From contig CAWDEX010000002.1 of NCBI GenBank assembly GCA_963801475.1, positions 372,001-436,000 on the forward strand: 64,000 nucleotides of DNA. Direction: 5' to 3'. The translations under genes and the position numbers were made by a program. The stretch is from DAOMFB01 sp963801475 (lineage in GTDB: Bacteria > Acidobacteriota > Thermoanaerobaculia > UBA5066). The notes under the pieces are model-generated. The model did not search any database and was not told the DNA's origin. It was given only the letters and a program-made list of their open reading frames with translations. Each line of letters starts with the position of its first letter. Within the stretch, counting starts at the first letter, position 1. Of this stretch, positions 1 through 9,203 are shown piece by piece.

Positions 1-237
1 CGCGGAGGCCGTGTTGCAGGCGACGACGAGCGCCTTGATCCCGCGCCCGAGAAGCAGCCCCACGGCGCGGCGCGCGTACCGACGGACCGTCTCCGGCGAC
101 TTCGTCCCATACGGAAGCCGCGCCGTGTCGCCGAGGTAAAGGAGGTTCTCTGCGGGAAGCCGCCGCGCGACGGCGTCGAGAACAGTGAGGCCCCCCACCC
201 CCGAGTCGAAAAGTCCGATCGGCCGCGAGTCGCTCAT
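1..237 (-). CDS. murI: Glutamate racemase, N-terminal part (cut by window edge)
   Basis: Interconverts L- and D-glutamate to supply D-Glu for peptidoglycan. The visible 79 codons read from an ATG at 237 and contain the family start (IGLFDSGVGGLTV), the LYLGDTARLPYG segment and the catalytic-cysteine motif VVACNTAS right at the edge. The ATG overlaps the stop of the upstream GerMN gene as ATGA, so the two are translationally coupled. Upstream in the same run is a cell-wall amidase, consistent with a cell-wall cluster. The C-terminal two thirds lie outside the window. Confidence 0.95.
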   Translation of the reverse strand, partial: MSDSRPIGLFDSGVGGLTVLDAVARRLPAENLLYLGDTARLPYGTKSPETVRRYARRAVGLLLGRGIKALVVACNTASA

Positions 238-1019
238 GCCACGTCCGTTCGTCCCGACGGACGTGTCTTCTTCGGCTTCGGCGGCGGCGCCGTCGGTGCT
301 GCGGGAACGGGGGTCTCCGTCTCCGCTGGGGAGGGGACTGCGGTCGGAGCGGGAGGCGCCGCAGCCGCAAGCGGAGGTTCTTCTCCGGCGCGCGCCATGT
401 CCGGGACGAGCGGATGCGCCAGGTCGACGTGCCCGGCCAACGTCTCGGCCGGCTCGCCCGAGACGACGAGCGCCACCTTCGTCACGTTCGGGACGTTCTT
501 CGCGATCGTGATCAGAAGGGCCTGCACCGCGGCCAGCTCCTCGTGAGAGCCCGTCTGCCAGCGCGGGCCGAGCGCCGTCTCCGGCGCCGGCGGTCCCTCG
601 ATCCCGCCCGTGCCGCCCCCCACCGGCGGCTGAAGGTCGAGGACGACCAGTCCGTCGCGCAGGCGGTAAGCGCCGCGCAGCGTCCACCCTTCCGGGAAGG
701 GACGGAGGAGCTCCGGCCGGCGTGGCCCGTCGAGGACCGCCGATCCGAGCGTGCGGAGGAAGGCGATCTCGTCCGCCGCGGCGGGCAGCTCGCGCTCCTC
801 GGCGCGGAAGAGCTCCCCCTCCACCGGCTCGAACCAGAGCGAGACGCGCTGCCCCGCGATCGGCGTCGGCGGAGCGATCGGCGTCGGGCGGGCGGTCGGC
901 GTCGGCACGACGCCGGCCTTTACCGAACCGTATGGAGAGAGAACGCGCCGTCCGGCGAGGAGCCCGAGGAGGAGGAGGACGAGGAGGGCGACGAGCCCGA
1001 GGGCGAAGCGGCGGGGCAT
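234..1019 (-). CDS. GerMN-domain membrane-anchored protein
   Basis: 261 residues. Residues 7-25 form one hydrophobic segment (signal anchor), followed by a Pro/Thr-rich linker (about 38-55) and a domain of roughly 140 residues resembling GerMN. That domain has the family pattern of a variable extended region ending in a short strand plus TLAGHVDLAHPL near residue 195. The tail (about 215-261) is Ala/Pro-rich low complexity. GerMN proteins are extracytoplasmic and often sit beside cell-wall amidases, as here: the amidase gene ends 9 bases upstream. The biochemical role is unknown. It overlaps murI by four bases. Confidence 0.7.
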   Translation of the reverse strand: MPRRFALGLVALLVLLLLGLLAGRRVLSPYGSVKAGVVPTPTARPTPIAPPTPIAGQRVSLWFEPVEGELFRAEERELPAAADEIAFLRTLGSAVLDGPRRPELLRPFPEGWTLRGAYRLRDGLVVLDLQPPVGGGTGGIEGPPAPETALGPRWQTGSHEELAAVQALLITIAKNVPNVTKVALVVSGEPAETLAGHVDLAHPLVPDMARAGEEPPLAAAAPPAPTAVPSPAETETPVPAAPTAPPPKPKKTRPSGRTDVA

Positions 1020-1028
1020 GGCGGCGCG

Positions 1029-2525
1029 CTACGGGCGTCCCGGCGGCTTCGTCGGATAGGGGACGGGCGGCACGGAGGCGGACGTCTTGAAGAAGGTCGC
1101 GAGGCTCCCCGCCAGCGTCTCGGCCGTCTGCCGCCGGAATTCCTCGGAGCCGAGCCTCTTCTCCTCCTCCGGGTTCGTGATGAAGGCCACCTCCACGAGG
1201 ACCGCCGGCGCGTTGACGCCGATGAGGACGCGGAACGGGGCCTGCTTGACGCCCCGCGTCGTCACGCCGAGGAGGCGGTTGAAGTCGGCCTGGATGATCT
1301 CCGCGAGCCGCTCCGACGCGGCGAGGTGCTGGTTCTGGGCCAGGTCCCACAGGATCAGGTCGAGATCCCCGACCGCCCCGTTCTTTCCGGCCGTCGGCGT
1401 CTCGGCCGCCTTGTTCTCGCTCTCGGCGAGGAGGGCCGCCGCGCGGTCCGACGCGTCGAGCGAAAGGTAGTAGACCTCCGTCCCGTGCGCCCCGCCGGCT
1501 CGCGAGGCGTTCGCGTGTAGCGAGACGAAGACGTCGGCCCGGGCGGCGTTGGCGGCGGCCGCGCGCTCTTCGAGCGAGACGGAGGCGTCGGACGCGCGGG
1601 TCGCGACGACCCGGTAGCCGCGCTGGGTCAGGACCTCCTGGATCGTCTTCGCGAGGGCGAGCATCACGTCCTTCTCGAGGAGCCCCGAGGGGCCCTTCGC
1701 CCCTTCCTCCGTCCCGCCGTGGCCCACGTCGAGAACGACGGTCCGCGCCTTCGGGGCCGCGGCGGGCGCCGGCACGACGCCCGGAGTCGGCGCGCCCCCG
1801 GCCCCCGTGTGCACCACGTCGATCACGAGCCGGGGCGGGCCGCCGAGCGGATAGACGTTCGTCGAGAGCCCGCGCTCCCTGAGGGCGATCACGGCCTCGC
1901 CCGGACGGAAGAAGACCCGGGAGACCCTCGGTCCGTCCACGGCCTTCTCGGGCACCGCCGGGACGAGCTTCACCCCCGGGAACTTCAGGACGACCATTTC
2001 GTCCCCCTTCTCGACCCGGTACTGCGGGGGCTGCGAGAAGCGGAGGACCACCTTCGTCATCTCGCCCATGTCGGTCACGGACGCCTCGACCACCACGTCG
2101 GAGGCGGCGGTGCGCGTGGCGACGAGCGTGCGCCGGCCGGCCTCCCAGGCGAAGGAGAGCCCGGTCATGGGACCGAAGACACGCCCGAAGAAGTCGGCGT
2201 CGGCAAAGGCGACGCTCCCTTTGGCGCGGGCGGGGGAAGCGAGGTTCACGAGCTTCGTATCGACGACGGCCACGGGAGCGTCGGTGCCGAAGAGCACCGT
2301 ATGCGGCTTCAGCTTCACCTCGAACGAGTGGGTCGCCGGGTCGTACGAGACTGTCCCCTCGAGCGCCGAGACCACGTCGCCCACGGCGAGAAAGACCCGG
2401 CCGTCGGCCTCCTCGGCCCGGATCGGGAGCGACACCCCGGAGGGTCCGACGAACGTCGCCTTCGTCTCGGCGGCATGTATACGACCGGCGATGAGAAGCG
2501 CCAGCAGGGCGACGAAGCGTCTCAC
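1029..2525 (-). CDS. N-acetylmuramoyl-L-alanine amidase (Amidase_3), secreted
   Basis: 498 residues. It cleaves the bond between MurNAc and the stem peptide. Residues 1-18 are a signal peptide (MRRFVALLALLIAGRIHA). Residues 20-240 form an AMIN/stalk-like beta-rich region that probably targets the cell wall, followed by a Pro/Ala linker. The zinc amidase domain begins near 262 with VVLDVGHGG (zinc His269), a conserved Glu in LLEKD near 284, SLHANAS (second His) and the C-terminal VLVEVAFITNPEEE Glu motif. Length fits AmiC-type enzymes. It lies between the fusion enzyme (30-base gap) and the GerMN gene. Confidence 0.93.
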   Translation of the reverse strand: MRRFVALLALLIAGRIHAAETKATFVGPSGVSLPIRAEEADGRVFLAVGDVVSALEGTVSYDPATHSFEVKLKPHTVLFGTDAPVAVVDTKLVNLASPARAKGSVAFADADFFGRVFGPMTGLSFAWEAGRRTLVATRTAASDVVVEASVTDMGEMTKVVLRFSQPPQYRVEKGDEMVVLKFPGVKLVPAVPEKAVDGPRVSRVFFRPGEAVIALRERGLSTNVYPLGGPPRLVIDVVHTGAGGAPTPGVVPAPAAAPKARTVVLDVGHGGTEEGAKGPSGLLEKDVMLALAKTIQEVLTQRGYRVVATRASDASVSLEERAAAANAARADVFVSLHANASRAGGAHGTEVYYLSLDASDRAAALLAESENKAAETPTAGKNGAVGDLDLILWDLAQNQHLAASERLAEIIQADFNRLLGVTTRGVKQAPFRVLIGVNAPAVLVEVAFITNPEEEKRLGSEEFRRQTAETLAGSLATFFKTSASVPPVPYPTKPPGRP

Positions 2526-2555
2526 CGGGCGATTATCAACGAACGCCCCGGCGGC

Positions 2556-5500
2556 TCACGCTCCGCGGCTGCCGCGCAGCGTTTCGAGGGCGATCATCTG
2601 CTCGATCGTCCGGAGCGTCAGCTCGTCCTTCCCCAGCTCGCGAAGGGGCGACCACTCGCTCCGGAGCTCGCGCGACAGCGGGTCGGGCAGCGTCCGGAGC
2701 CACCCTTCGATCCGCAGGTCGACGAACTCGCGCTTTTCCTCGATCGTCAGCTCGCGGGCGAGCAGGAGGCGCGGGGCCTCCTCCGCCTCGATGACGGCCT
2801 GGAGGACGGTCCAGCGGTCGCCGGGGCGCTCGGCGCAGAGGGCGGCGAAGGCGCCGCTCGACGTCTCCCGGATCAGCTCCTCCTCGCGCGTCGTGGGGCT
2901 CTCGTGCTCCTTCGTCTCGTCCCAGCTGTCGGAATCCTCGGCCACGTAGCGGAGGTAGAGCATGGCGAAGAGGCAGGTCGGCGCGACCAGCTCCTCGCGC
3001 ACCCGCACGTCGGCCCAGACCGCCGCCGCGGCCCGCAGGCAGCGCCGCGCGGCCGCCTCGGCGAATCGCTTCCCGAAGACGAGCGCCGCCGATTCCCGGA
3101 CGAAGTACGGCAGCTCGCTGGCCAGGATCTCGCGATAGCCGGGGACATGCCGCTCGAGAAGGACCGCGGCGCGCTTGTCGAGCGCCGCGAGGTCGCTCGT
3201 GACCGCCGGGAGGCCGAGCGTCGTGCAGCCGAGGTTGTAGACGATTGCCCGCGGGAGCGTCACCCCCTCGGGCCACGCGTCGCGCAGGTCCCGGATGTCC
3301 GGCAGCTCCTTGCCGCCGCCCCACTCCACGGGATACTCGGGAATCGACCGCCCGTAGTTGACCGAGCCGGTGGCGCGGATCCTCACGCGCGTCTGCGGGA
3401 CGAGCCCGCCGAAGGGGGCCAGCAGCGGCGCGATCTTGAGAAGGTTCTCGGTGTGCGCTTTCACGCCGGTCTCGAGGAGGCGGAGGAGGAACTCCCTCTC
3501 CGCCGTGCCGACGGCCGGCGCGGGGCGCCTGGCCGCCGCCGCCTCGCGGAACTTCGCCGCGAGTCGCGCGGCCTCCGTCGGGGCGTCGGCCCGGATCCCC
3601 TGCATCGTCACGCCGTCCGCCCGGGCGAACTGGGAGATCACCCCTTCGTGCGCCGGGTCGAAGCCGCCGCGGAAGCCGGCCCGTCCCGCGCCGACGAGGA
3701 AGGTGACCCGCGGGGCCGGTTCGCCGATTCGCCGCGCATGAGAGGCGAGGCGGCGCTCCGCCTCGTCGCGCCCGGCGATCGTCAGCGTGTAGGCGACGTC
3801 GGTCGCGATCTTGCCACTCTGCTCGGCCGTGTCGGACATGGCGACGAAGACGCGGACGACCGCCTCGGAGCCGTCAAACCGCGTCACGAAGTCGGCGGGC
3901 GTCGGCAGGTCGGACACGCCGCGGTTCCGCTCGAGGGCCTGGTAGTAGGCCTCGAGCAGCTCGGCAACGTGCGCGAGCGCCCCGACGTTCTCCACGAGCG
4001 GGACGAGGCGGACCTTCGCGACGCGCGCCTTCAGCACTTCGCGCTGCGCCACGGGGATCCGCGCCGAGAGGAAGTCGTCGATCCGCTCGGGGAGCCCCTC
4101 GAAGAGCCCGTCGATCGCCTGCCGGTAGAGCGTGCCGATCTTGACGACGGCGCCCAGCTCCGCGCGCGAGTTGACCTGGGGCACCGTGATCTCATGGATC
4201 GCGTTCTGGGAGGGCGTCAACCCGAGCCGCTCGCAGGCGAGGAGGAAGAGGAAGTTGGCCCGCGCGACGGAAGCGAGGATCTTGGAGACCTTCTCCTCGT
4301 CCGGCTCTATCCATGGGTTCGGGACGCGGAACAGCAGGTGGCGGTCCTCGCCCGGGACGACGCCGTGCCTCAGGAGCGCCAGGACGACCTTCTCCGGGAC
4401 GTCCACCCACTCCGGGCTGATCTGGCGCCCCTCGTAGTCGAGGAGCACTTCCGTGCAGGGACCGAGGAGGTCGGCGATCGACTCCTCGAACTCCTTGCGA
4501 GCCTCTACGTAGGGGTTCCACTCGAGATGCGTCAGGGCTTTGTGGGCGCGGTCGGGCGTTCCTTCGGGGGCGGAGCGAAGGGCCCGCGCAAGCTGCTCGG
4601 CCCGGTGCGCCGTGGAGTCCGGGTGCTTCGTTCCCGTCAGGCGGACCGTTTCGGGACGCCGCGACGACAGGAAGCCGCGGTGCGCCTCGGCGAACGCCCC
4701 GGGATCGAGGTCGTCCAACGCCGCGTAGCCCGACGTCGTGCAGGCGCTCGTCCATACCTCGTCTTCCACCGTCCGCCCCGGCGCGGGCGGCGACGTTGCG
4801 CTCGAGCCGGACCGCCCCTTCGCCTCGAGGCGTGTGCGAACCCGGTCCATGAAGACGGCCAGCTCGCTCACGTCTTTCGAGCCATAGGAAAGGCGCTGCC
4901 ACGTCCCGTACCGGGCCGGGTCGGTCCCCGCGAACGCGGCGAAGGGGATTCCCCCGACGCCGCCGGAGAGGAGGAACTCGAAGGCGTCGACCGAAGTCTT
5001 CACGACGGCCCGCTCCGTGACGCCGTTGCGCAGGCGGTCGAACCGCTCCCCCACGAGCCCCGGGAAGGCGAGCGGTGAGTAGAAGGTTCCCCCGAAGTCG
5101 GTCCGCGTCACCCCGAGCGGGGCCATCGCGTCCGCGGCCTCGATCATGAAGTCCCGGCGCTCGCGCATGTAGGGAGAGGGGCGGCGGAGTACCGCGAGCG
5201 GGCTCTGGAGCGCGGCAAGCGCCCAGTCCTGCGCCAGCGTGGAAGGGGTCGCGACGAGCCACGCCGACAGGTTCGCCAGGATCTCCCGCGCCCGGACGCC
5301 GCCCGAGCGGATCTCGTCGGAAATCACCATCCAGCAGGCGCGCGCCCCGGTCGAGGCGCCGAACATGTCCATCTTCGACAGCCCGGAGAGCGTGACGACC
5401 CAGTCGCGCCACTCGGGATCCGCGAAAGCGGGATTGACGAACCAGTCGACGTAGTCGAGCCGCTGGTAGACGGAGTCGTAGAGGACGAAAACGCGGTGCT

Positions 5501-6143
5501 TCACCGCGACGCGGACCAGCTCCTCGACCAGGGCCCGCGGGTAGACCCGGCCGGTCGGGTTGTGGGGGTTGTTGACGATGACCGAGGAGATCCCCCCCGC
5601 CGAAAGCAGTCGCGAAAGCTCTTCCGGGTCGGGAAGGAACTCCGGCTGCGTCGTCGGCAGCTCGACGATCCGCTTCCCCGCCCGCTCGATGAACCAGTCG
5701 TACTCCCAGCTCGGCCGGGGCACGACGACGCCCGAGCCGTCGGCGCCCAGCACCTCGAGCACCATCGCGAGCCCCGCGCGCGTCCCCGGGGTGAAGAGGA
5801 CCTCGTCGGGAAGGAAACGGACGTTCGACGCGGGGTAGTCCCTTAGGCCGTCGCGGTTGAAGAACTCGGCGATCTCGCTCCTCACGTCCATCCGGCCCAC
5901 GGCCGGCCCGTAGCTGTGGACCGTGTTGCGCGTGATCCGCTGGGCTGCCCTTACGACTTCCGGGTGCGGCGCGAAGTCGGCGTTCTTGTAGTCCCCCTGC
6001 GTCAGGTCGAGCGCGCCCTCCTGCTGGACGCGGCGCGCGAAGGCGCGGACGAGCGGCTCGGGGGTGGAGAGGGCGCGCGTGGAGAGGCTCCGGGCCGGGA
6101 TCACCGTCCGCGCGGGCTTCGGGGGCGAGGTCGGAGTGGTCAC
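2556..6143 (-). CDS. Aminotransferase fused to archaeal-type PEP carboxylase
   Basis: A 1195-residue open frame without interruption. Residues about 25-440 are a fold-type I aminotransferase: NNPHNPTG (191-198), YDSVY (222-226), the PLP lysine in LSGLSK (Lys257) and an Arg-containing GASTGAR. Residues about 500-1195 resemble the compact archaeal-type PEP carboxylase (PpcA). TGTKHPDS at 503-510 matches that family's N-terminal STQHPDN. FRVPNPWIE (605-613), MSDTAEQSGKIA (769-780), VGAGRAGFRGGFDP (817-830) and TLPRAIVYNLGCTTLGLP (962-979) follow in family order. The module is about 690 residues against roughly 500 in archaea. Oxaloacetate made by the second half would be the keto-acid partner of an aspartate aminotransferase, so the predicted net product is aspartate; this is inference. 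Domain identity is by motif reading only. Confidence 0.85.
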   Translation of the reverse strand: MTTPTSPPKPARTVIPARSLSTRALSTPEPLVRAFARRVQQEGALDLTQGDYKNADFAPHPEVVRAAQRITRNTVHSYGPAVGRMDVRSEIAEFFNRDGLRDYPASNVRFLPDEVLFTPGTRAGLAMVLEVLGADGSGVVVPRPSWEYDWFIERAGKRIVELPTTQPEFLPDPEELSRLLSAGGISSVIVNNPHNPTGRVYPRALVEELVRVAVKHRVFVLYDSVYQRLDYVDWFVNPAFADPEWRDWVVTLSGLSKMDMFGASTGARACWMVISDEIRSGGVRAREILANLSAWLVATPSTLAQDWALAALQSPLAVLRRPSPYMRERRDFMIEAADAMAPLGVTRTDFGGTFYSPLAFPGLVGERFDRLRNGVTERAVVKTSVDAFEFLLSGGVGGIPFAAFAGTDPARYGTWQRLSYGSKDVSELAVFMDRVRTRLEAKGRSGSSATSPPAPGRTVEDEVWTSACTTSGYAALDDLDPGAFAEAHRGFLSSRRPETVRLTGTKHPDSTAHRAEQLARALRSAPEGTPDRAHKALTHLEWNPYVEARKEFEESIADLLGPCTEVLLDYEGRQISPEWVDVPEKVVLALLRHGVVPGEDRHLLFRVPNPWIEPDEEKVSKILASVARANFLFLLACERLGLTPSQNAIHEITVPQVNSRAELGAVVKIGTLYRQAIDGLFEGLPERIDDFLSARIPVAQREVLKARVAKVRLVPLVENVGALAHVAELLEAYYQALERNRGVSDLPTPADFVTRFDGSEAVVRVFVAMSDTAEQSGKIATDVAYTLTIAGRDEAERRLASHARRIGEPAPRVTFLVGAGRAGFRGGFDPAHEGVISQFARADGVTMQGIRADAPTEAARLAAKFREAAAARRPAPAVGTAEREFLLRLLETGVKAHTENLLKIAPLLAPFGGLVPQTRVRIRATGSVNYGRSIPEYPVEWGGGKELPDIRDLRDAWPEGVTLPRAIVYNLGCTTLGLPAVTSDLAALDKRAAVLLERHVPGYREILASELPYFVRESAALVFGKRFAEAAARRCLRAAAAVWADVRVREELVAPTCLFAMLYLRYVAEDSDSWDETKEHESPTTREEELIRETSSGAFAALCAERPGDRWTVLQAVIEAEEAPRLLLARELTIEEKREFVDLRIEGWLRTLPDPLSRELRSEWSPLRELGKDELTLRTIEQMIALETLRGSRGA

Positions 6144-6720
6144 GGTAGAGGTCTCCCTGAAACGAAAGCCGCCTCCGGCGGGGTGGAAAGGGTTGTATCA
6201 CCCTGGCTGGTGGCCCAAAAGAGTCTCTCAGATAGACCCGGACAGCCAGCCTCAGCCGGTCGACGCGCTCGGCGCGTGAACACAGCAGCGCTTGCAGTCA
6301 ACGTAGTCCCTCATCGGGAAGATTCAAGTGAAATCGGCAGTCCGCCTCCTCGTCCCGCCCGGACTCGAGGGGCCGACGTCGCTTTCCTGTCAATCGGCTG
6401 CTTGACACCTCACACCTCCAGTAGACCCGTTCCCTGTTTTCATGCGGCTCCTAAGTTCTTGTTCTGAGAACGAGTTTCAGGAAACCCGCCTCCGGTCGAA
6501 GGGGTCAAGCCGGAGAAGCGCGTTGTCTAAGTGGGTAAGGATCCCTGTCGGGATCGAGGAGGTGCATGGAAGCCGTCACCCCGAGCACTACGCGGATGTC
6601 GAGAGCACCCGTCCCGACGCTGGACATCATCGAGCGGCGACTGCAGTCGGTGGATGCCGGGTCCTCTGGCGGGAAGGGCCAGATCGAAACAACCTCATCC
6701 CATCCCCTGGAGGTCCGATC
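6144..6720. other. Intergenic region between divergent genes
   Basis: 577 bases separating the minus-strand fusion gene from the plus-strand gene at 6721. It contains a degenerate copy of the HIRAN-3'-end repeat at 6218-6262. It also contains a short open frame from 6566 with a good ribosome binding site. A TTGACA hexamer at 6402-6407 has no convincing -10 partner. No other gene is supported. Confidence 0.6.
6218..6262 (-). repeat. Degenerate copy of the HIRAN-3'-end repeat
   Basis: The plus-strand text (agtctctcagatagaccc, then cagcctcagccgg) aligns with the repeat seen at 13163, 14337, 14994, 15827 and 17834. It carries several substitutions and no longer encodes the common C-terminal peptide. 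It is the only copy found outside the 13-18 kb array, about 7 kb from the next copy. The weakest member of the family. Confidence 0.45.
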
Positions 6721-6775
6721 ATGCCCGCAAGAAAGGAATCCAAAGCGACCCTCGCCCCTGATCAGCGCCCGCTGA
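6566..6775 (+). CDS. Possible short ORF ahead of the 688-residue protein
   Basis: 69 codons beginning ATG at 6566 behind a good Shine-Dalgarno (gaggaggtgc). It runs past the start of the next gene in another frame, overlapping it by 55 bases. The product is basic and Ser/Pro-rich with no domain that I recognise. It could be a leader peptide coupled to the downstream gene, or chance. The ribosome binding site is the only positive evidence. Confidence 0.25.
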   Translation: MEAVTPSTTRMSRAPVPTLDIIERRLQSVDAGSSGGKGQIETTSSHPLEVRSCPQERNPKRPSPLISAR

Positions 6776-8787
6776 CGAAGACCCAGGCGAAACGCCTCGC
6801 CGGCCTCACGGACTTGAAGGCGGACGAGATCGCCGGCCATTCCGTCGCCGAGCTGCAGGTCAAGTATCCGTGGCGCGTCGATCCACACCTGTTCCTGTTC
6901 CGCAAGATCTGCGGCCGCGTGGTCCGAAAGGACCCCGCCACCGGCGTCGAGTACCCGGTTCCGTTCGCGACGGTTCACGTCGAGGACACGGACTGCAACC
7001 TGATCGCCTATTTCCCGAAGCCTCATCCCTGGGGCTGGTTCTTCCCGTTCAAGTGTCACCGCGAAGAGATCGGGACGGTGAAGACCGATGCGTGCGGGAA
7101 TTTCTGCGTCTGGATTCCGCGTTTCGACATCGACTGGATCCTTCACTGGCGCAGGCTGCGGGTCTGCTTCCCGTACATCTTCATCAGGCCGTCGTTCATC
7201 GACATCCTCAAGTACCTCGTCGAAGAAAGAGTCCCGCCGTTCCCGCCTCACCCCCCGGAACCGGGCCCCGATCCGGGCCCGCTACTGAAACAGCTTGGTC
7301 CCGAGGTGCTGCAGCGCGCGGGTGATCTGATCGGGCCGTCTGCCGCGGCGCGCCTCGCGCTGCTACGCGGGAATGCCGCGTTCGGGAGCGACACGAAGGC
7401 CCGGGATCAGCTCCTTTCCGCCCCGGCGTTCTCGCAGCCGCTGGCCCCGCCGCTGCCCCCCGAGTTCCAGGTGCGTTCCCTTCAGTCCGCCAAGACGGCC
7501 GACGCGAACGCGCCGGTGCGGGCGACCCTCGCAGCGACGCTGCACCTCGAAGAGAAGCATCTGGCGGATTTCCGGCTCGACCGCTTCATCGGCCCGTTCT
7601 GGAGGTGCTTCGACGTCTTCCTGCCGGAATGGACGGCCGTGCTCGACGTACCGGACATCACCTTCCGGGTCACGCAGGACGTGAACGGAGACGGCACCGA
7701 GGAGACCGTCTACTCCGAAGGCTTCTTCGACGTCCGCTGGAACGACACGACGACGACGGACGTGACGCTGTACGCCTCCTCGATCGCGCTGATCTCGACG
7801 GTGTGCGAGCCGCCGGTGGTCCCCTGCGGCAACGTCCCCGCGATCCTTTACGCGGGGCTGATGCCTCTCACGAACCTTCCCGCTCCGGCGGATCCCTATC
7901 TCGACAACGTGACCGGCTACGCCGAGCGGCCGAACCGTCCCCATCCGTCCGGAACCTTCGTCGATCCCGTTCCGCATCCGCTCGCCACGGCGCCCTTCTG
8001 CTGGACGCTGCAGCTGTACGGCTGCACGCGCATTCCAAAGGCGGCGTACTACCGCGTACGCCGGAAGACGGGTGGCGGCGCGATGGTCCCCTTCGTCGGC
8101 CTGACCTGGCCGCTGAACCGCGCCGTCGGGGGACCGCCCTGGCAGACCTGGCCGGCTTCGGACCCGGCCGGTTGGTATCCGATCCTCAACCCCAGCGACA
8201 ACTGGTTCCCTCCTGATCTCCTTCTGGAATGGGCGACGACCTCGGCGTCCGACGACCTCTACACTCTCGATCTCCAGGTCGCGAACGCCGCGCATGCCAT
8301 CCTCGCCACCTCCGCGCTGGTCCGGCTGCGCATCGACAATTCCTACCCGACGGCGCAATTCACGGGGCTGCGCTGGCGGTTCTCCGGAGGGGCGTGGCAG
8401 GCGCTGCCGCTGATCTGCCCGGTCATCGCGCGCGGCGTGGCGCCACAGGACATCGAGGTCGAGGTCGATTACACCGTCCTCGCGACTCATCTCCGCTCCG
8501 TGGAGCTCGAGGCCTTCGGGTGCGGCGGCGGCTCGATGTCGGTGCTGTCGGCGCTCTCGACCATTCAGCACTGGCACACGGGCCCGCTCGACAACTCGGT
8601 CGCCCAGACGGCGCGCTACTCGCTCTCCCACCTCGCGCTGGCGGGGTCGTACGGCTTCACGATCGACGCCCGCAGTCGCGCCTTCAATCCGTCCGGAGGG
8701 GACGGGGGACACCTCGTGGACTGGAACTACGACCCCACGTACAACTATGTCACGCCGCAGATCAACGTCGCGATCGTCAATGCATGA
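6721..8787 (+). CDS. Large hypothetical protein with a carboxypeptidase-regulatory-like domain
   Basis: 688 residues from the ATG at 6721, chosen because GGAGG sits at 6709-6713 and because the frame upstream is not protein-like. Residues about 50-125 look like a transthyretin/carboxypeptidase-regulatory beta-sandwich: ICGRVVRKDPATG, then PFATVHVEDTD and TVKTDACGNFCVWIP. Residues about 300-345 hold a calcium-loop-like DVNGDGTEE. The remainder is rich in Trp, Pro and Asp, like an extracellular or structural protein, but no signal peptide or membrane segment is visible. Function unknown. It is not obviously linked to the transhydrogenase genes that follow two small ORFs later. Confidence 0.75.
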   Translation: MPARKESKATLAPDQRPLTKTQAKRLAGLTDLKADEIAGHSVAELQVKYPWRVDPHLFLFRKICGRVVRKDPATGVEYPVPFATVHVEDTDCNLIAYFPKPHPWGWFFPFKCHREEIGTVKTDACGNFCVWIPRFDIDWILHWRRLRVCFPYIFIRPSFIDILKYLVEERVPPFPPHPPEPGPDPGPLLKQLGPEVLQRAGDLIGPSAAARLALLRGNAAFGSDTKARDQLLSAPAFSQPLAPPLPPEFQVRSLQSAKTADANAPVRATLAATLHLEEKHLADFRLDRFIGPFWRCFDVFLPEWTAVLDVPDITFRVTQDVNGDGTEETVYSEGFFDVRWNDTTTTDVTLYASSIALISTVCEPPVVPCGNVPAILYAGLMPLTNLPAPADPYLDNVTGYAERPNRPHPSGTFVDPVPHPLATAPFCWTLQLYGCTRIPKAAYYRVRRKTGGGAMVPFVGLTWPLNRAVGGPPWQTWPASDPAGWYPILNPSDNWFPPDLLLEWATTSASDDLYTLDLQVANAAHAILATSALVRLRIDNSYPTAQFTGLRWRFSGGAWQALPLICPVIARGVAPQDIEVEVDYTVLATHLRSVELEAFGCGGGSMSVLSALSTIQHWHTGPLDNSVAQTARYSLSHLALAGSYGFTIDARSRAFNPSGGDGGHLVDWNYDPTYNYVTPQINVAIVNA

Positions 8788-8848
8788 ATGACGGCGGGCG
8801 GCGGGCGGGCCACGCGGTCCGTCCGCCGCCGCCATACACTGACGGCTC

Positions 8849-9187
8849 ATGAAGGCCGACATCTTCTCGTTCCTTCTCGCCGCGCTGGCCGTCTGGCGCG
8901 TCTCGCACCTCCTCGCGCGCGAGGATGGACCGGGGAACTCGATCGTCCGGCTCCGCCGCTCTCTGGGAGCAGGGTTCTGGGGAAGTCTCCTCGACTGCCT
9001 CTACTGCCTGAGTCTCTGGATCGCGGTGCCGTTCGCCCTGCTGTTCCAGCCGACCCTCGCCGAGTTCGTCGTCCTCTGGCTGGCCCTTTCCGGGGCGGCA
9101 TGCCTCCTCGACCGCCTGGCGGTCCCGCCGGTCGTCATCGAACCTCTTCCGGAGTCACAGACGCACGTCGAAGCCGGAAAGACGTGA
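8849..9187 (+). CDS. DUF1360-like small membrane protein
   Basis: 112 residues with two hydrophobic stretches (about 5-20 and 46-85). The arrangement WRVSHLLAREDGP, then RLRRSL and DCLYCLSLW matches the DUF1360 pattern of an acidic N-terminal patch followed by a Cys-x2-Cys-x3-Trp motif at the start of a membrane segment. Members are small membrane proteins of unknown function. It starts 61 bases after the large hypothetical gene and may share its transcript. Confidence 0.55.
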   Translation: MKADIFSFLLAALAVWRVSHLLAREDGPGNSIVRLRRSLGAGFWGSLLDCLYCLSLWIAVPFALLFQPTLAEFVVLWLALSGAACLLDRLAVPPVVIEPLPESQTHVEAGKT

Positions 9188-9203
9188 GAGGAGGCGGCTG
9201 AAC

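Noticed and set aside
1719..5078. Plus-strand 1119-codon open frame opposite the amidase and fusion genes
   Set aside because: Arg/Asp/Gly-rich shadow with no domain; the minus strand carries conserved motifs throughout.
6402..6407. TTGACA as promoter of the 6721 gene
   Set aside because: No acceptable -10 element at 16-18 bases.
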